64,000 nucleotides of DNA, from contig CM038222.1 of the NCBI GenBank assembly GCA_021442155.1, positions 57,670,266 through 57,734,265 of the forward strand, in the 5' to 3' direction. The notes under the pieces are model-generated. The model was not told the DNA's origin, ran no database searches, and saw nothing but the letters and a program-made list of their open reading frames with translations. Made by a program: the position numbers and the translations under genes. Below, piece after piece: positions 24,004 through 34,612 of this stretch (its first letter is position 1; each line of letters opens with the position of its first letter). The stretch comes from Cymbidium sinense. Lineage: Eukaryota; Streptophyta; Magnoliopsida; Asparagales; Orchidaceae.

Positions 24004-25650
24004 GGCTCATTTATTCCAAAGGGTAGATCCTACCAGGAGGAATTTGATGGTGTCCAATATCCTAAGGGTTTTGTGCTATCTTTCTTCAAAAATTTTGATG
24101 GCAATGGGAACCCTTGTCAACACATAGCACACTTCATGGTCGGATGTTATAATGCCAGTGGCAGCGATGCACCCTTATTCCATCTCTTTATTAGTAGTTT
24201 GATAGTCATCACATTTGATTGGTATGTTGAACTGCCCAATGGTTCAGTGAAGATATTTACTGAGTTAGAGCAGCTCTTCATTAAGAGATTTATTGGAGCT
24301 CAGCAAAGGGTAACTATTGGTGAACTTGTTGTAGCTCAATAACACCCTGGTGAGTCCCTTGTTAATTATATTCTTAGATGACACAATTTAAGTATGAAAT
24401 GTGAACCACAACTATCTGAACAGTATGTCATTGAAATTCTACTCAATAATATTCATGGCTCGATAGCCATCATGCTTTAATGGTTTACCATTAAGATGTT
24501 TTATAAATTAATCAACAAGGAGACTAGTCTACAAGGACATGTCAAATAGTTACCTTTCCAAGATCAGTCAACCAAGCCAAGACCACAGAAAGCATTTGAG
24601 AAAAAGCGGGGTAGTCGAAGTTGATAAGAGCGGTAGCCAGGTCCGTGGATAGGCCTCTCGATCTCCTCTACCACCTCTTTTGCCACTACCTCGATCATCA
24701 TACTGGCCATGTAAGTTGCCATAGCGGCCTCGACCGTTGCCTCCTCAATAGTATCCTCATCAGCATCATCAATAGTAGTACTCCTACCCATCGCGAGGTA
24801 GCTACCATTTACCTAATATTGTCGATAAATTGAATAAACCATATTCATTCAAAAGGTAGATAGTTAGGAAGATCTTTAAGAATTGTTTAAAGAATCCTGA
24901 TTTCCAGTTACCAGAGCCTAAGAGGTTGGAGGAAGTGGGCAAGAGTCATGATCCAAACTATTGCCCTTACCACCGCATGCTGGGACATGTTTTGGTAGAT
25001 TGCTTTACCTTTAAGGACTGGCTTGAGCATAACTACAAGTCGGGTGTCATTGTCATCCTTAAGGAATATCTACTAGAATAACCCTCTAGTTATGTTAGGA
25101 TAATCCTTAGGGATCTTCTCAAGATGGAGGAAAGTTGGGATATCTCCCTATCTCGAACCTCTAAGAAAATCATCTCTAAGATTAGAAAGTTAACCTTGTA
25201 GGTGCTTGAAGCAGCTCAAACCTCTAACTCTAAGAAAGGTTTGAAAGTTAATAAGGATAACTTAAAGGAAATAGAAGCGTAGTAGCAGCAGCAGTCCACC
25301 TTACTTGCTTGGGATAGCATAGTAGTACAATCACCATCCAAGTCCAGCACTCCATCTACCATTACAGCTACAACTTCTTCCTCCACTTGCTCCTCTTTTT
25401 CGATCAGGAGTGTTGTATCAGTAAACAAGGGCACTAAAACCCTTACCCTGCTTACTTTATTAGATTTCTATCATGTACCTCCATCTAAGAAGAAATCAAT
25501 GATGAAAGCTTTCACTTACATCTTATCCACTTTTGATACTCTCGATTTAATTCCTCTCAAAAACTCTCAAAGTCTACAAAATAATAATGACAGCTCTAGT
25601 TCAGACCATTCCTCTTCTGATTTAGAAAGGATTTTCCATTCTTGAATCAT
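24004..25650 (+). pseudogene. gag: gag pseudogene of giant element
   Basis: The translation from 24,030 reads EEFDGVQYPKGFVLSFFK, then after a frameshift near 24,060 FDGNGNPCQHIAHFMVGC. That is the start of a Retrotrans_gag capsid domain, continuing through WYVELPNGSVKIFTELEQ and FIKRFIGAQQRVTIGELV (24,073-24,342) to a stop. A zinc-knuckle variant, YCPYHRMLGHVLVDC, lies at 24,959-25,006 with the C-x2-H...GH...C spacing usual in Tat-lineage gag. The C-terminal part is Ser/Thr-rich (25,300-25,600). Stops at 24,340, 25,078, 25,198 and 25,279 and at least one frameshift break it. Gag would form the virus-like particle. The call is firm; boundaries are approximate. Confidence 0.8.
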
Positions 25651-26099
25651 TCGGGTTCGCCTATTAAGATTGATTTGGAGTTATCTGACTATGATGATCC
25701 CATAGGAGAAGTTGTAGATGAACCTGGTGAGCAGGTAAAACTTTTCATTAAATCATCTCATGAAGTCACTAAAGTCAACCTCTGTAGTGGAAAAGTTCTA
25801 GCTCCTAGGGTAGCACCTTAGGATAAGGGTAAACAAGTCATTGGTTCTAGTGATCAAGAAGCCCCTCCATAGGATTCTCTGCCTATGGACATGCTTGTGG
25901 AGGGCCAGCCCATAGTTGACTATAATGTCCTCAACTAAGAAAGTCGCCTAAAAGCATATATGATGCCCTTGTCTTATCTAAAGAGATGAGGGAGTCATTG
26001 ATCAAAACCCTTCTTGATCCAAAAAAAATGCTTAGCTCAATTGAACACTATTAGAGAGGAGGCATGTTACTCAAGAGAAGCTCGTGGAGTTACATTCAC

Positions 26100-26577
26100 A
26101 GATGAAGACTTCCTTTTGGAACAACCAAGCAAATCCCTCTCATAGTGGACATGGATGATTGACTCTCGAGTGTTAGTTGATCCGGGAGCATCGGTGAATA
26201 TTATGAGTCTAAAGACCCTTTACTTAGGATTGACATCTCCCGAACTCGGAGATGATGATGAGAGGATTCAATGACAAGAGAGAAGCTCTATAGTGTTGCC
26301 ATTGGAGTTACATGACTGGAAGACAGAAGCTAAGTTCTACATAATCGATTCTGATACATCTTTCACCACTTTGCTCGGTAGGCCTTGAATATATGGAAAT
26401 AACACAATTTCATCCTCTTTACATTAGTGCATCAAATTCTGAAGAGGTGGAATCGAGTATTATGTCAAAGGAGACTTGAATCCATTATCAATTAGAGATG
26501 TTGAGATATATGAGGATGCAACCAATTATTGTCCTACAAATCAAAAAGTATATTCTTGTAAACTTGGTGAATGTTCA
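26100..26577 (+). pseudogene. aspartic protease domain (pol), broken
   Basis: The frame contains WMIDSRVLVDPGASVNIM, with the retroviral-type active-site D-x-G-A-S at 26,179. Further on are KFYIIDSDTSFTTLLGRP, the flap/C-terminal part ending in the conserved LLGRP, and SSLH-CIKF. Stops occur at about 26,272 (TGA in CAA-TGA), 26,387 (TGA where LGRP is normally followed by W) and two further points. The domain would cleave the Gag-Pol polyprotein. The active-site residues themselves are intact; the chain is not. Confidence 0.8.
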
Positions 26578-26702
26578 AAAATAAAAAAAAAGAAACAAAA
26601 GAAAAAGAAATAAAAGAAAAAGAAACAAAAGAAAAAGAAATAAAAGAAAAAGAAGAAAAAGAAAAATAAAAAGAAAACAAAAAAGGAAAAGAAAATACAA
26701 GT
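26578..26702 (+). repeat. purine tract coding a poly-lysine linker
   Basis: 120 bases of AAGAAA/AAAGAA words with an imperfect 24-bp period. In the pol frame this reads mostly K with scattered Q, N and two stops. It lies between protease and RT. Confidence 0.75.
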
Positions 26703-27384
26703 GAGCGAGAATCAGACAAAAAGGAAGAAGTAGAGCCAGATATTAGATTTTGCTCACAGTTTGTTCCTCCATATGAACAAATGGGTAGGATGACTCGACC
26801 CTACCAGGTAGAGGCAGAGGCAGATCCAGAGGTGGAAGACCTCCTCTATTAGCCAGATAAGTTATTCCACTCACACTATCCACATAGACTTAGAGTCTAG
26901 TTCGGAGGATGAGTCTCATGTGGTTAGTGTGCCAACCAACCCCTCTCAATGGACCCCTTTGGAGGTGACGTTCGAGCCAGACAATGATGAAGACCAAACC
27001 TCCAAGCGAAGCATGAATGTATCCAAATCATCATTATGTAGAAGAGTCAGACAGTAGTTGAGAACTTTAGCTCTAACCTCACTTTCCTCTTAGAAGTTGA
27101 AGGTTTAGTATTTAAGGAGGCCCCCAAGTCATCCATAGATGTCAGGCCGAATAGGTTTTTGTTAGGAACATCATCCTCAAGTTAAAAAGTTGACGTAGAA
27201 CTTGAGGATGATTCATATAAAGATTTAATACAATTGCCTTTTCATTGGTATTCGCCTTGGGTTCTTAACTTAATAAAGAAGGGATTAATTCTGTATACTT
27301 GGTCTAAACATAGGTCAGATTACTTTAAGAGGTTATGGGACAGCCAAAGTAGATATTCTCAATCAAGACTAGGGTAGGATTGAC
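26703..27384 (+). pseudogene. protease-RT connector of pol, decayed
   Basis: It continues the pol frame with acidic, Glu/Asp-rich sequence (VSERESDKKEEVEPDIRF near 26,703) and several stops. No catalytic domain recognised. It joins the poly-lysine segment to the N-terminal part of the RT module. Confidence 0.5.
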
Positions 27385-28436
27385 ATGGTAGTTCATGATG
27401 ATGACAACCATTGCTTAGTCATCACTACTCATTTGGGATCTAATAGGTTCTTCTCAAATCATGCTAACTCTTATGAGGAGGTATGTTTAGAAACTTCAGA
27501 TGACCAAAATGAGCTTGAAGTCAGAGATGCACCGTCAGAGTTTGAAGAAGAGATCAGATCAGCCATTGACGAGCTCCAAGAAATCAACTTGGGAACCGAA
27601 GATAATCCACATCCAACATACATCAGTTTCTTGTTAAATGAAGAAGAAATCAATGACATAGTTAGGCTATTAGCTGAGTTTAAAAATTGCTTTGCATGGA
27701 GTTTTGAAGAAATGCCTGGTTTATCTCCTAACATAGTAATCCACAAACTAGCAATAAAACCTAACGATAACCCTATCAAGCAAGCTCTTAGATGCATGCG
27801 ATTAGATATTGAACAATAAGTCATCTCTGAAGTCAAGAAACTGATCGATGCTAGTTTTATCAGGGAAGAAAAATATCCTACCTGGTTGGCCAATGTCATT
27901 CTAGTTAAGAAGAAGAATGGCCAAATTTACATATGCGTCAATTTTAAGGATCTAAATATGGCATGTCCTAAATATGAATTTCTACTACCAATCCCGGAAC
28001 TGATGGTGGACATTTTGTCATCTCATGTAGTCATCTCTTTTATGGATGGGTCATCTGGCTACAACCAAATCATGATGGCCCCGAGGATGAAAGAAACACT
28101 GCTTTTCGAACCGCGATTGGAATATATTATTATAAGGCCATGCCTTTCGGCCTAAAAAATGTCGGTGCTATATATCAGCGGGACATGACTCATATTTTCA
28201 ACAAACTCATTCATCATCAAGTCGAATGTCATGTTGATGATCTTGTAGTCAAAAGTAAAGAAAAAGAAGAGCATCTCTTTGGCTTGAGAGTAGTTTTCTA
28301 ACGGTTAAGGCAATTTAACCTTAAAATGAATCCCCTGAAGTGTGCATTCGAAGTAGCTTTAGGAAAATTCCTTGGGTTTGTTATCTGACATCAGGGAATA
28401 GAGATCGACCTAGAGAAGATCAAGACTATCTTATAA
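27385..28436 (+). pseudogene. pol: reverse transcriptase pseudogene (Ty3-gypsy, Tat-like)
   Basis: An open stretch to 27,819 holds the connector and the pre-RT motif FAWSFEEMPGLSPNIVIHKL. After a TAA at 27,817 the finger/palm domain follows: REEKYPTWLANVILVKKKNG, then CVNFKDLNMACP and FMDGSSGYNQI (27,850-28,080). A one-base frameshift near 28,095 moves the frame for YYYKAMPFGLKN and the catalytic box. That box reads HVDD (28,230-28,241) where Y-V-D-D is usual. A stop near 28,300 and another at 28,388 follow. It would copy the RNA genome into cDNA in the particle; this copy cannot. Confidence 0.9.
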
Positions 28437-29100
28437 ATGCCACCCCCTAAAAGTACAACTCAACTCAGATCATTCCAAAGGTGGTTGGCGTATCTAAGAT
28501 GCTTCATATCCAACCTATCAGGAAGATGCCAACCATTCTCAACACTTATCAAAAAGGATGTCAAGTTCAAGTGGGATGATAAGTGCAAGCATGCTTTTGA
28601 AGACATCAAGCACTACCTGATGACGCCACCAGTTCTAGCAGCCCCTATCCCATGCAAGCCATTGATCTTCTACACCGCTACATTAGACGACTCCCTTGGA
28701 GATTTATTGGCTCAAATCAATGACTAAGGGAAATAAAATGCTCTCTATTACCTCATTCATCATTAATCCCTACTGAGGCAAACTACCCACCCATTGAAAA
28801 GCACTGCCTAGTTTTAATCTTTGCATCCCAAAAGCTACAGCACTACATGCTTTCTCATAAGGTGAATCTGATCTCTAGAATCAATTCACTATAATATCTC
28901 ATGACATGACTGATGCTATTCAGACGGTTGGAGCATTGGTCCATAATTTTATCATAGTTTGACATCACATTCATACTCCTCCGTGCAGTGAAAGGATAGG
29001 CACTAGTAGATTTCTTAGCAGCACACTCACTTTCTACTGATTCTCCGCTTACTGATGACCTCCCTGATGAACAAATCATGAACTTAGGGGACACTAGCAT
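28437..29100 (+). pseudogene. pol: RT connection and first RNase H domain, broken
   Basis: 28,437-28,727 is open: RSFQRWLAYLRCFISNLSGR is the thumb/connection, and KPLIFYTATLDDSLGDLLAQ starts the retroviral RNase H. The domain continues in a shifted frame at 28,775 with YPPIEKHCLVLIFASQKL and HYMLSHKVNLISR, then several stops (28,891, 28,906, 28,960 and 28,999). It ends in ALVDFLAAHSL, the usual RNase H tail. It would degrade the RNA strand of the hybrid. Confidence 0.85.
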
Positions 29101-29560
29101 TCTCCACTGGGAAATGTATTTTGATGGTGTGGCTTCTTCTTAAAGAGGAGAAGAACCACTATTTACTATCCCAGAGAAGGCAGTGGTAGGAATAGTTCTC
29201 CTAATTCTAAACCGCATTGTGATGAGATTCTCATATCATCTATCCAATCCATGCACCAACAATGAAGCTGAATATGAGGCTCTGATTGCCGGTCTGGAGT
29301 TAGTCATTACACTATGCATCCAGAGTATCAACATCTTCGGGGATTCTCAGCTCATCATAAACCAAATTATTGGGTCCTACAAGGTTCTAAAGCCTAAGCT
29401 CCATCATTACCATAAGTACACCATGGAGTTGTTGGCCCAAATCCCAGACATTACCATCTTCAAAATTCCTCGAGGAGAGAACGCAGTAGCAGACACATTA
29501 GCTAAGCTTGCCAAAGAGTTGGCATATCCGGAAGATGAGTCCATTCCAATAAGGGTCTAA
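29101..29560 (+). pseudogene. archaeal-type second RNase H (aRH)
   Basis: It begins HWEMYFDGVASS (29,106), is interrupted by a TAA at 29,142, and is then open from 29,183: CTNNEAEYEALIAGLELVI, INIFGDSQLIINQI and PRGENAVADTLAKLAKEL. The DG at the start, the NNEAEYEAL glutamate, the GDSQL aspartate and the late ENAVAD aspartate correspond to the RNase H catalytic residues. A second RNase H between RNase H and integrase defines the Tat lineage. The inverted copy at 46,290-46,754 is homologous. Confidence 0.88.
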
Positions 29561-29779
29561 AATAGACAAGTCTTAACCTTTATTAATGTTAAACTCATCA
29601 AGAGATTCTCTCTTGAATGGGAGGTTCCATTGCCAAAAAGGATGAGGAGTCAGATTGGAGGTGAAAGTTCTTGGATTATCTAAATATAGGCAAACTACCT
29701 CAAGAGAAATCACTACACACCAGGTGAACCAGAGAGCCCTTTTCAACTTTCTCGTAGGCGGCACTTTGTACTGATGATC

Positions 29780-30905
29780 TTTCAATCATATGCAGTTATG
29801 TTGTCTGGACAAACACAAAGTCCATAAGATTGTGATCGAGGTACACTCAGGATTATGTGGAGCGCGTCAATCCGATCTGAAGATAAAAGCCAAGATCAAG
29901 AGACTAGAATACTACTAGCCTTCAATGATCACAGACTACATGGACGTAGCTAGGAGATGCCACCAATATCAGGTACACGGTGTGGTTCTGCATCAACCAC
30001 CCAACATTCTACATCCTACATTAGCCTCATGGCCATTTGAGTGTTGAGGTATCGACACGGTGGGTCCGATTGATCCTCCTTCTTTCAAGGGTCACCAGTT
30101 CATTCTAGCTGCTACCTACTATTTTTCCAAGTGGGCGAAGGAAAACCCACTTAGAGAGGTCATAGCTCAACATGTGCTCCATTTTTTTAGGAACCATATC
30201 ATATATAGGTTCAGGGTGCCTCGATGAATTATATCCTATAATGGTACTACATTCAAGAGCACTAAAATCAACAGCTTTGCCCAGAGACACACCATAGATT
30301 GGAGATATTTTACCATCTACTACCCAAGGGCAAATGGCTTAGTAGAAGCCTTCAACAAAACTCTCATCAAAATATTAAAGAAGACACTCGACGATAATAA
30401 GTGACAGTGGCATGAGAAGTTAGTTAAAGTTTTATGGGCTTACCGCACCACATACAAAATGCCAACTCAATCTACCCCATTCTCCTTAGTGTATGGGTCT
30501 GAAGCTGTTCTACCATTATAAGTCTAACTCCCATCACTAAGGATATCCGTGGGTAGTAAAATCACAACGGAGTATAATGCCAAGTTGCGGTTAGAAGAGC
30601 TCAAAGGTTTGGAGGAGAGACACCTCCGGGCATACCAGAACCTTGAGTTGTACAAAGCCAAAATGATTCAAGCTCACAACAAGTTAGTCCAACCTAGAGC
30701 TTTTCAAGTAGGAGAGCTTATTTTAGTTCTAAGGAGACCAATTGTTGCTTATCAAAAGATGAGAGGTAAATTTGAACCCACTTAGGAAGGCCCTTTGGCC
30801 ATAGAGAAGGCATACCAAGGAGGATCTTATCACCTTATAGATTTTAAGGGAGAGCGCCTGGTGCTTCCAATCAATGGGCTCTACTTAAAGAAATATTATC
30901 CATAA
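29780..30905 (+). pseudogene. integrase pseudogene of giant element
   Basis: The HHCC-like zinc region is at 29,845-29,975; its second cysteine is replaced (CHQYQ). The catalytic core starts at 30,040 (GIDTVGPIDPPSFKGHQF, first Asp at 30,054). The second catalytic Asp is Tyr (SYNGTTF, codon 30,237), and the Glu is present (NGLVEAFN, codon 30,345), giving the expected 35-residue spacing. The C-terminal domain (30,549-30,900) is partly open and ends LPINGLYLKKYYP. Stops include 29,916 TAG and 30,225 TGA (both at usual Trp positions), 30,402 TGA and 30,783 TAG. It would insert cDNA into chromosomes; here it is inactive. Confidence 0.88.
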
Positions 30906-33900
30906 ATCTTGTTTGAAAATAATCATCAATAAAACTTTTTTTCATATCAAATTTTATCTCTTATGTGTTAGAAATATCTTTCTCTTGTGAATCTGCCATA
31001 ACGCATTTAAGATAGGTATAAAGAACCTAAGCGACATCCTCTCTTTCATCAACACAAACATAAAATATAAATAATCTTCCAGAGCTACTATGTTAGGTGT
31101 AAGAGAACCCAAGAGGCGTCCTATTTTGACTAGTACAACTAAGTTATATGTAAGAGAACCCAAGCAGCATCCTTTCTTGGTGGAGTCATAATTTCCCCCG
31201 CGGCACCATTTCATCCATTCTTCTGCATGTTTAGGGTAGGTGTAAGAGAACCCAAGTGGCATCTTATTCCCTCTTTCATAACACAAACAAACACATATCT
31301 TTTATCTCCAGCTATTTTGATGTAGGAGCCACCCCCCGGTGGCACTCACTCATTAGCTGCACTAGGTCGGGCTGACATGCTATCTTGCTAGTGTGTCACC
31401 CCAGTGATCACATGTTTGGAAAATGTGAGTCCCCGTGCTTTCTTCCTTACTTGACCACTGCAAACCAACAAGAGCCTTATCAATTTGGTAGGCCTTACTG
31501 CGTAGCCGGTAAGCTACCCTATGTTGACTTTATTTAAGAGGATGTAATCCTACACGCTTTCTTCTTGAACTAGCTAACATGCATTGACTAGGTCGAGTAT
31601 ATTTGAGGTTTAGGATAAGTTCCACAGTGGCTCCTTCCCTCCTGACTACTTTAAGCTTTGGTCTAGTCCTTACACATGACTCCTTGTTTAGTAGTCATCC
31701 TAAGTCGGATAGTCCCTATTGAGCCGAAGATAGACTATCCCGATGATCAGTTCTACTTTAAAGAGATCTAAGCCTACACGCCTTCTTTCTAGACTAATTA
31801 TCGTAACCCAATGGGAATCATAAGTTGGTTCATTATCGCCATGCAGACAGTGACCCACCCAGTGGATACACCACTCTTGGCAGATGTGAGTCCCCACGCT
31901 TTCTCCTTGAGTTGGCCAACAAATACCTACAGGCTTTCTTTTACAAGATTTTGGATAGCGCCCCTAGCAACACCTCCCCTATGGGTACTCTATTTGGATC
32001 ACATCCTTAGTGACCCCATTTAGACACTATCCCGATTATTTTTGGATTGGACAGTCCCCCTTTCATACTAACCATCCCTGTGGTTATAGAATTTGTTCAG
32101 CGGATGTGCACATTCTCCCTTGGTCCAGTAAGTCTAAGATAGGACTAAGCTGATATGAGCTCCTTCTTAGTGTGGTCCCTCGCAAACTAACAGGGTTTAC
32201 ACAAAGATAAAATAAACAAAATATATCTTCACTTGTGGATTAAGAATTCAAGCTCCTAGTGGCCCTTTTTTGAAGCAGGCATTCTATCTTTAGGAAAGTG
32301 TCAGAAAAACTCCCTATAGGAATTGCCTAACTACTTTGAATTGAGATAAGTCCCCGAGTCGGCACTCTCTCAATAGTCGCCCTTAGGTCGGGTTCAACTT
32401 ATTGTGCCACCAATGGGTCACCCCGGTGGCCATTTTTTGCTTTGAAAGATATAAGTCCACTACGCATTCTTTCTGGCACGACTGTGATAAACTAACGGCC
32501 AATCTAAGGTCGGGTTTGATTTGTTGCACAAGCAACCGATTACCCCAGTGGTTCTTTGTGTAGGAGGATGTGAGTCCCTGGGCATTCTTCCTAACTTAAC
32601 AATTGCACACCGAAAGGCTCCCCCTGGGTTTGTTAGTTCTGCCTAATGGCTGGTAGACTATCCCTTTGGATTTGTAAACCTAAGTTAGGTCTAGGATAAT
32701 ATTAGCCCCTTCTTAGTGGATCCATTGCACACTGAGGGGATCCATCAAATTAAATTAAATGAAATTAAAACAAATGTGATTCAATCAAATAACATTATCG
32801 TCCATAAATATTAGTAAATTCATTATAGTTAGGTCATTTGATTTGTTGCTTTGAACAGATCACCCCAGTGGTTCCTTATGTAGGAAGATATGAGTCTCCA
32901 TGCTTTATTTCTAACTTGACCATTGCACACTGAAAGGCACCCCCTCGGTTGGTTAGTTTTATCTAACAGCTGGTAGACTATCTCTTCAAATTTATAAACC
33001 TAAGACAAGTCTAGGCTAATATTTGCCCCTTCTTAGTGGATCCATCGCACACCAAGGGGATCCATCAAATTAAAATAAATAAAATTAAAATAAATGCAAT
33101 TCAATCAAATGACATTATCATGATTACTTTCGAACTGATATAAGTCCCCAAACAACATTCATTCAATAATCGCCCTAGGTCGGGTTCAATTTGTTACATC
33201 ATCGACATATCACCCCAATGACTGATCCCTACTTTGGAAGATGTAAGTTTGCTATGCTTTCTTTCTAGTATAGTCGTTGCACACTGAAAGGCAACCTTTA
33301 GGTAGGATAATCTTACCTTGTGGCTAGTAGACTACCCCTTTGGATTTGTAAATCTGAGACAAGTCAAGGATGACATAGCCCCTTCTTAGTGGGTCCATCG
33401 TATGCCGAAAAGGTCCATAACAAAAGAACACCAAATTAAATTAAATCAAATTTCATCAAGTCAAATGAAATTAAAATCAAATTAATCATCAGGACTACTC
33501 TTGAGGTTGAGGGAGACAACAATGCTCTTAGTAGTGAGGTAGGAGCTTGATATGTCCATCCAAATCACACCAAATTTTTCCTCCTTTGAAAGATGTAAGT
33601 CTGTTACGTCTTCTTCCTAGCATAGTCATTGCATGCAAAAACACACCTTAGGTGATAGTTCTCATGATGGTAGACTACCCTTTTGGACTTATAAATCTAA
33701 GATACCAAGGCCCTCTCCTTATGTGGTGACACAATAGGGTCCATAATAAAATAAATTCAAAACCAACCTCTCCAGTGCTGTCAAATTAAACATATCGAAC
33801 AAGCCAAATTTCTCTTGAGCGAGGCGCAAATCAAATTAGCCTCCCTAGTGGAGCTTAGATCTAAATCAAACAAATCTAACCGAGTGTGCATCTGATACAG

Positions 33901-34478
33901 ATATGCCCTCAATCTAGAAACCTTATCCTTAATGGATCCATAATAATTAAGCCAACCTCCCGAGTGGGGTATAATCAAACAAATAAAAAAAAAATCCAAC
34001 CAAATTCTTATCCCTAGCGGGTAGCCCAAACCTGCATCCCTAGTGGAAGGTTCTTATTTCCAATCCCTAGTAGATTCGAGCACATATCCCTAGCGAATAT
34101 GCCTCCACATCAATCAAAATAAAAATAAATTAAAATCAATTTGATCTAAATCCCCATAAAATTATAGATTCTTATTCCAAGCGGATACACACCTAAACAA
34201 ATCATATTCACAATCAAACTCAAATTCATATCGCTCAAAGGATAACTTTAACCTTCTTCCCTAGCGGAAGATTAATGAACCAATCCCCAATGGATTCCTT
34301 TTGGCTCTCTTATGCCCTTGGCATAAACAGAGCTACATTGCACTAAGATCATGATTCCATCTACCACTCAGTTCTAGGTATAAATCATTTTATGGTGATC
34401 TTAGGATGTTGTTGATCATTTGATCAATGCCAATATGTGTAGTGTGCCTTCTTTTACACTATTGGGAGTCCTTTTTAT
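30906..34478 (+). repeat. repeat-rich 3' spacer between integrase and 3' LTR
   Basis: First come four short units 'gtaagagaacccaagyggcatcc' (31,020-31,265). Then a degenerate series of units of about 330 bp follows, each with 'taggtcgggttcaatttgtt', 'gtgagtccccgtgctttctt' and 'ccccttcttagtggatccatc' blocks, best seen from 31,350 to 33,740. The last part (33,740-34,340) has 'ccctagtgg' words. No coding domain. Tat/Ogre elements often carry tandem repeats here, and these can seed satellites. The inverted copy is 42,105-44,940. Confidence 0.75.
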
Positions 34479-34612
34479 TGACCTCACTTTTTGGTGAGCT
34501 CTCAATCCTCCTCTTAGACTTACTCCTAGACTAAGGTTCCTTAGGAGACACTTCGATTAAGGTGAATATTGCCTGAAGACTTAAAAGTGTTAATCATAAG
34601 ATTAGGCCTAAT
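34479..34612 (+). repeat. start of the 3' LTR of giant element (stub)
   Basis: It begins TGACCTCACTTTTTGGTGAG and follows the first ~135 bp of the 5' LTR. It then gives way at a GATTAGGCCTAATC palindrome to inverted LTR sequence. The rest of this LTR resumes at 46,755. Confidence 0.8.

Noticed and set aside
26534..26719. 61-codon Phe/Ser-rich minus-strand frame
   Set aside because: Antisense of the poly-lysine purine tract.
27471..27899. 142-codon minus-strand frame
   Set aside because: Antisense shadow of the RT N-terminal region.
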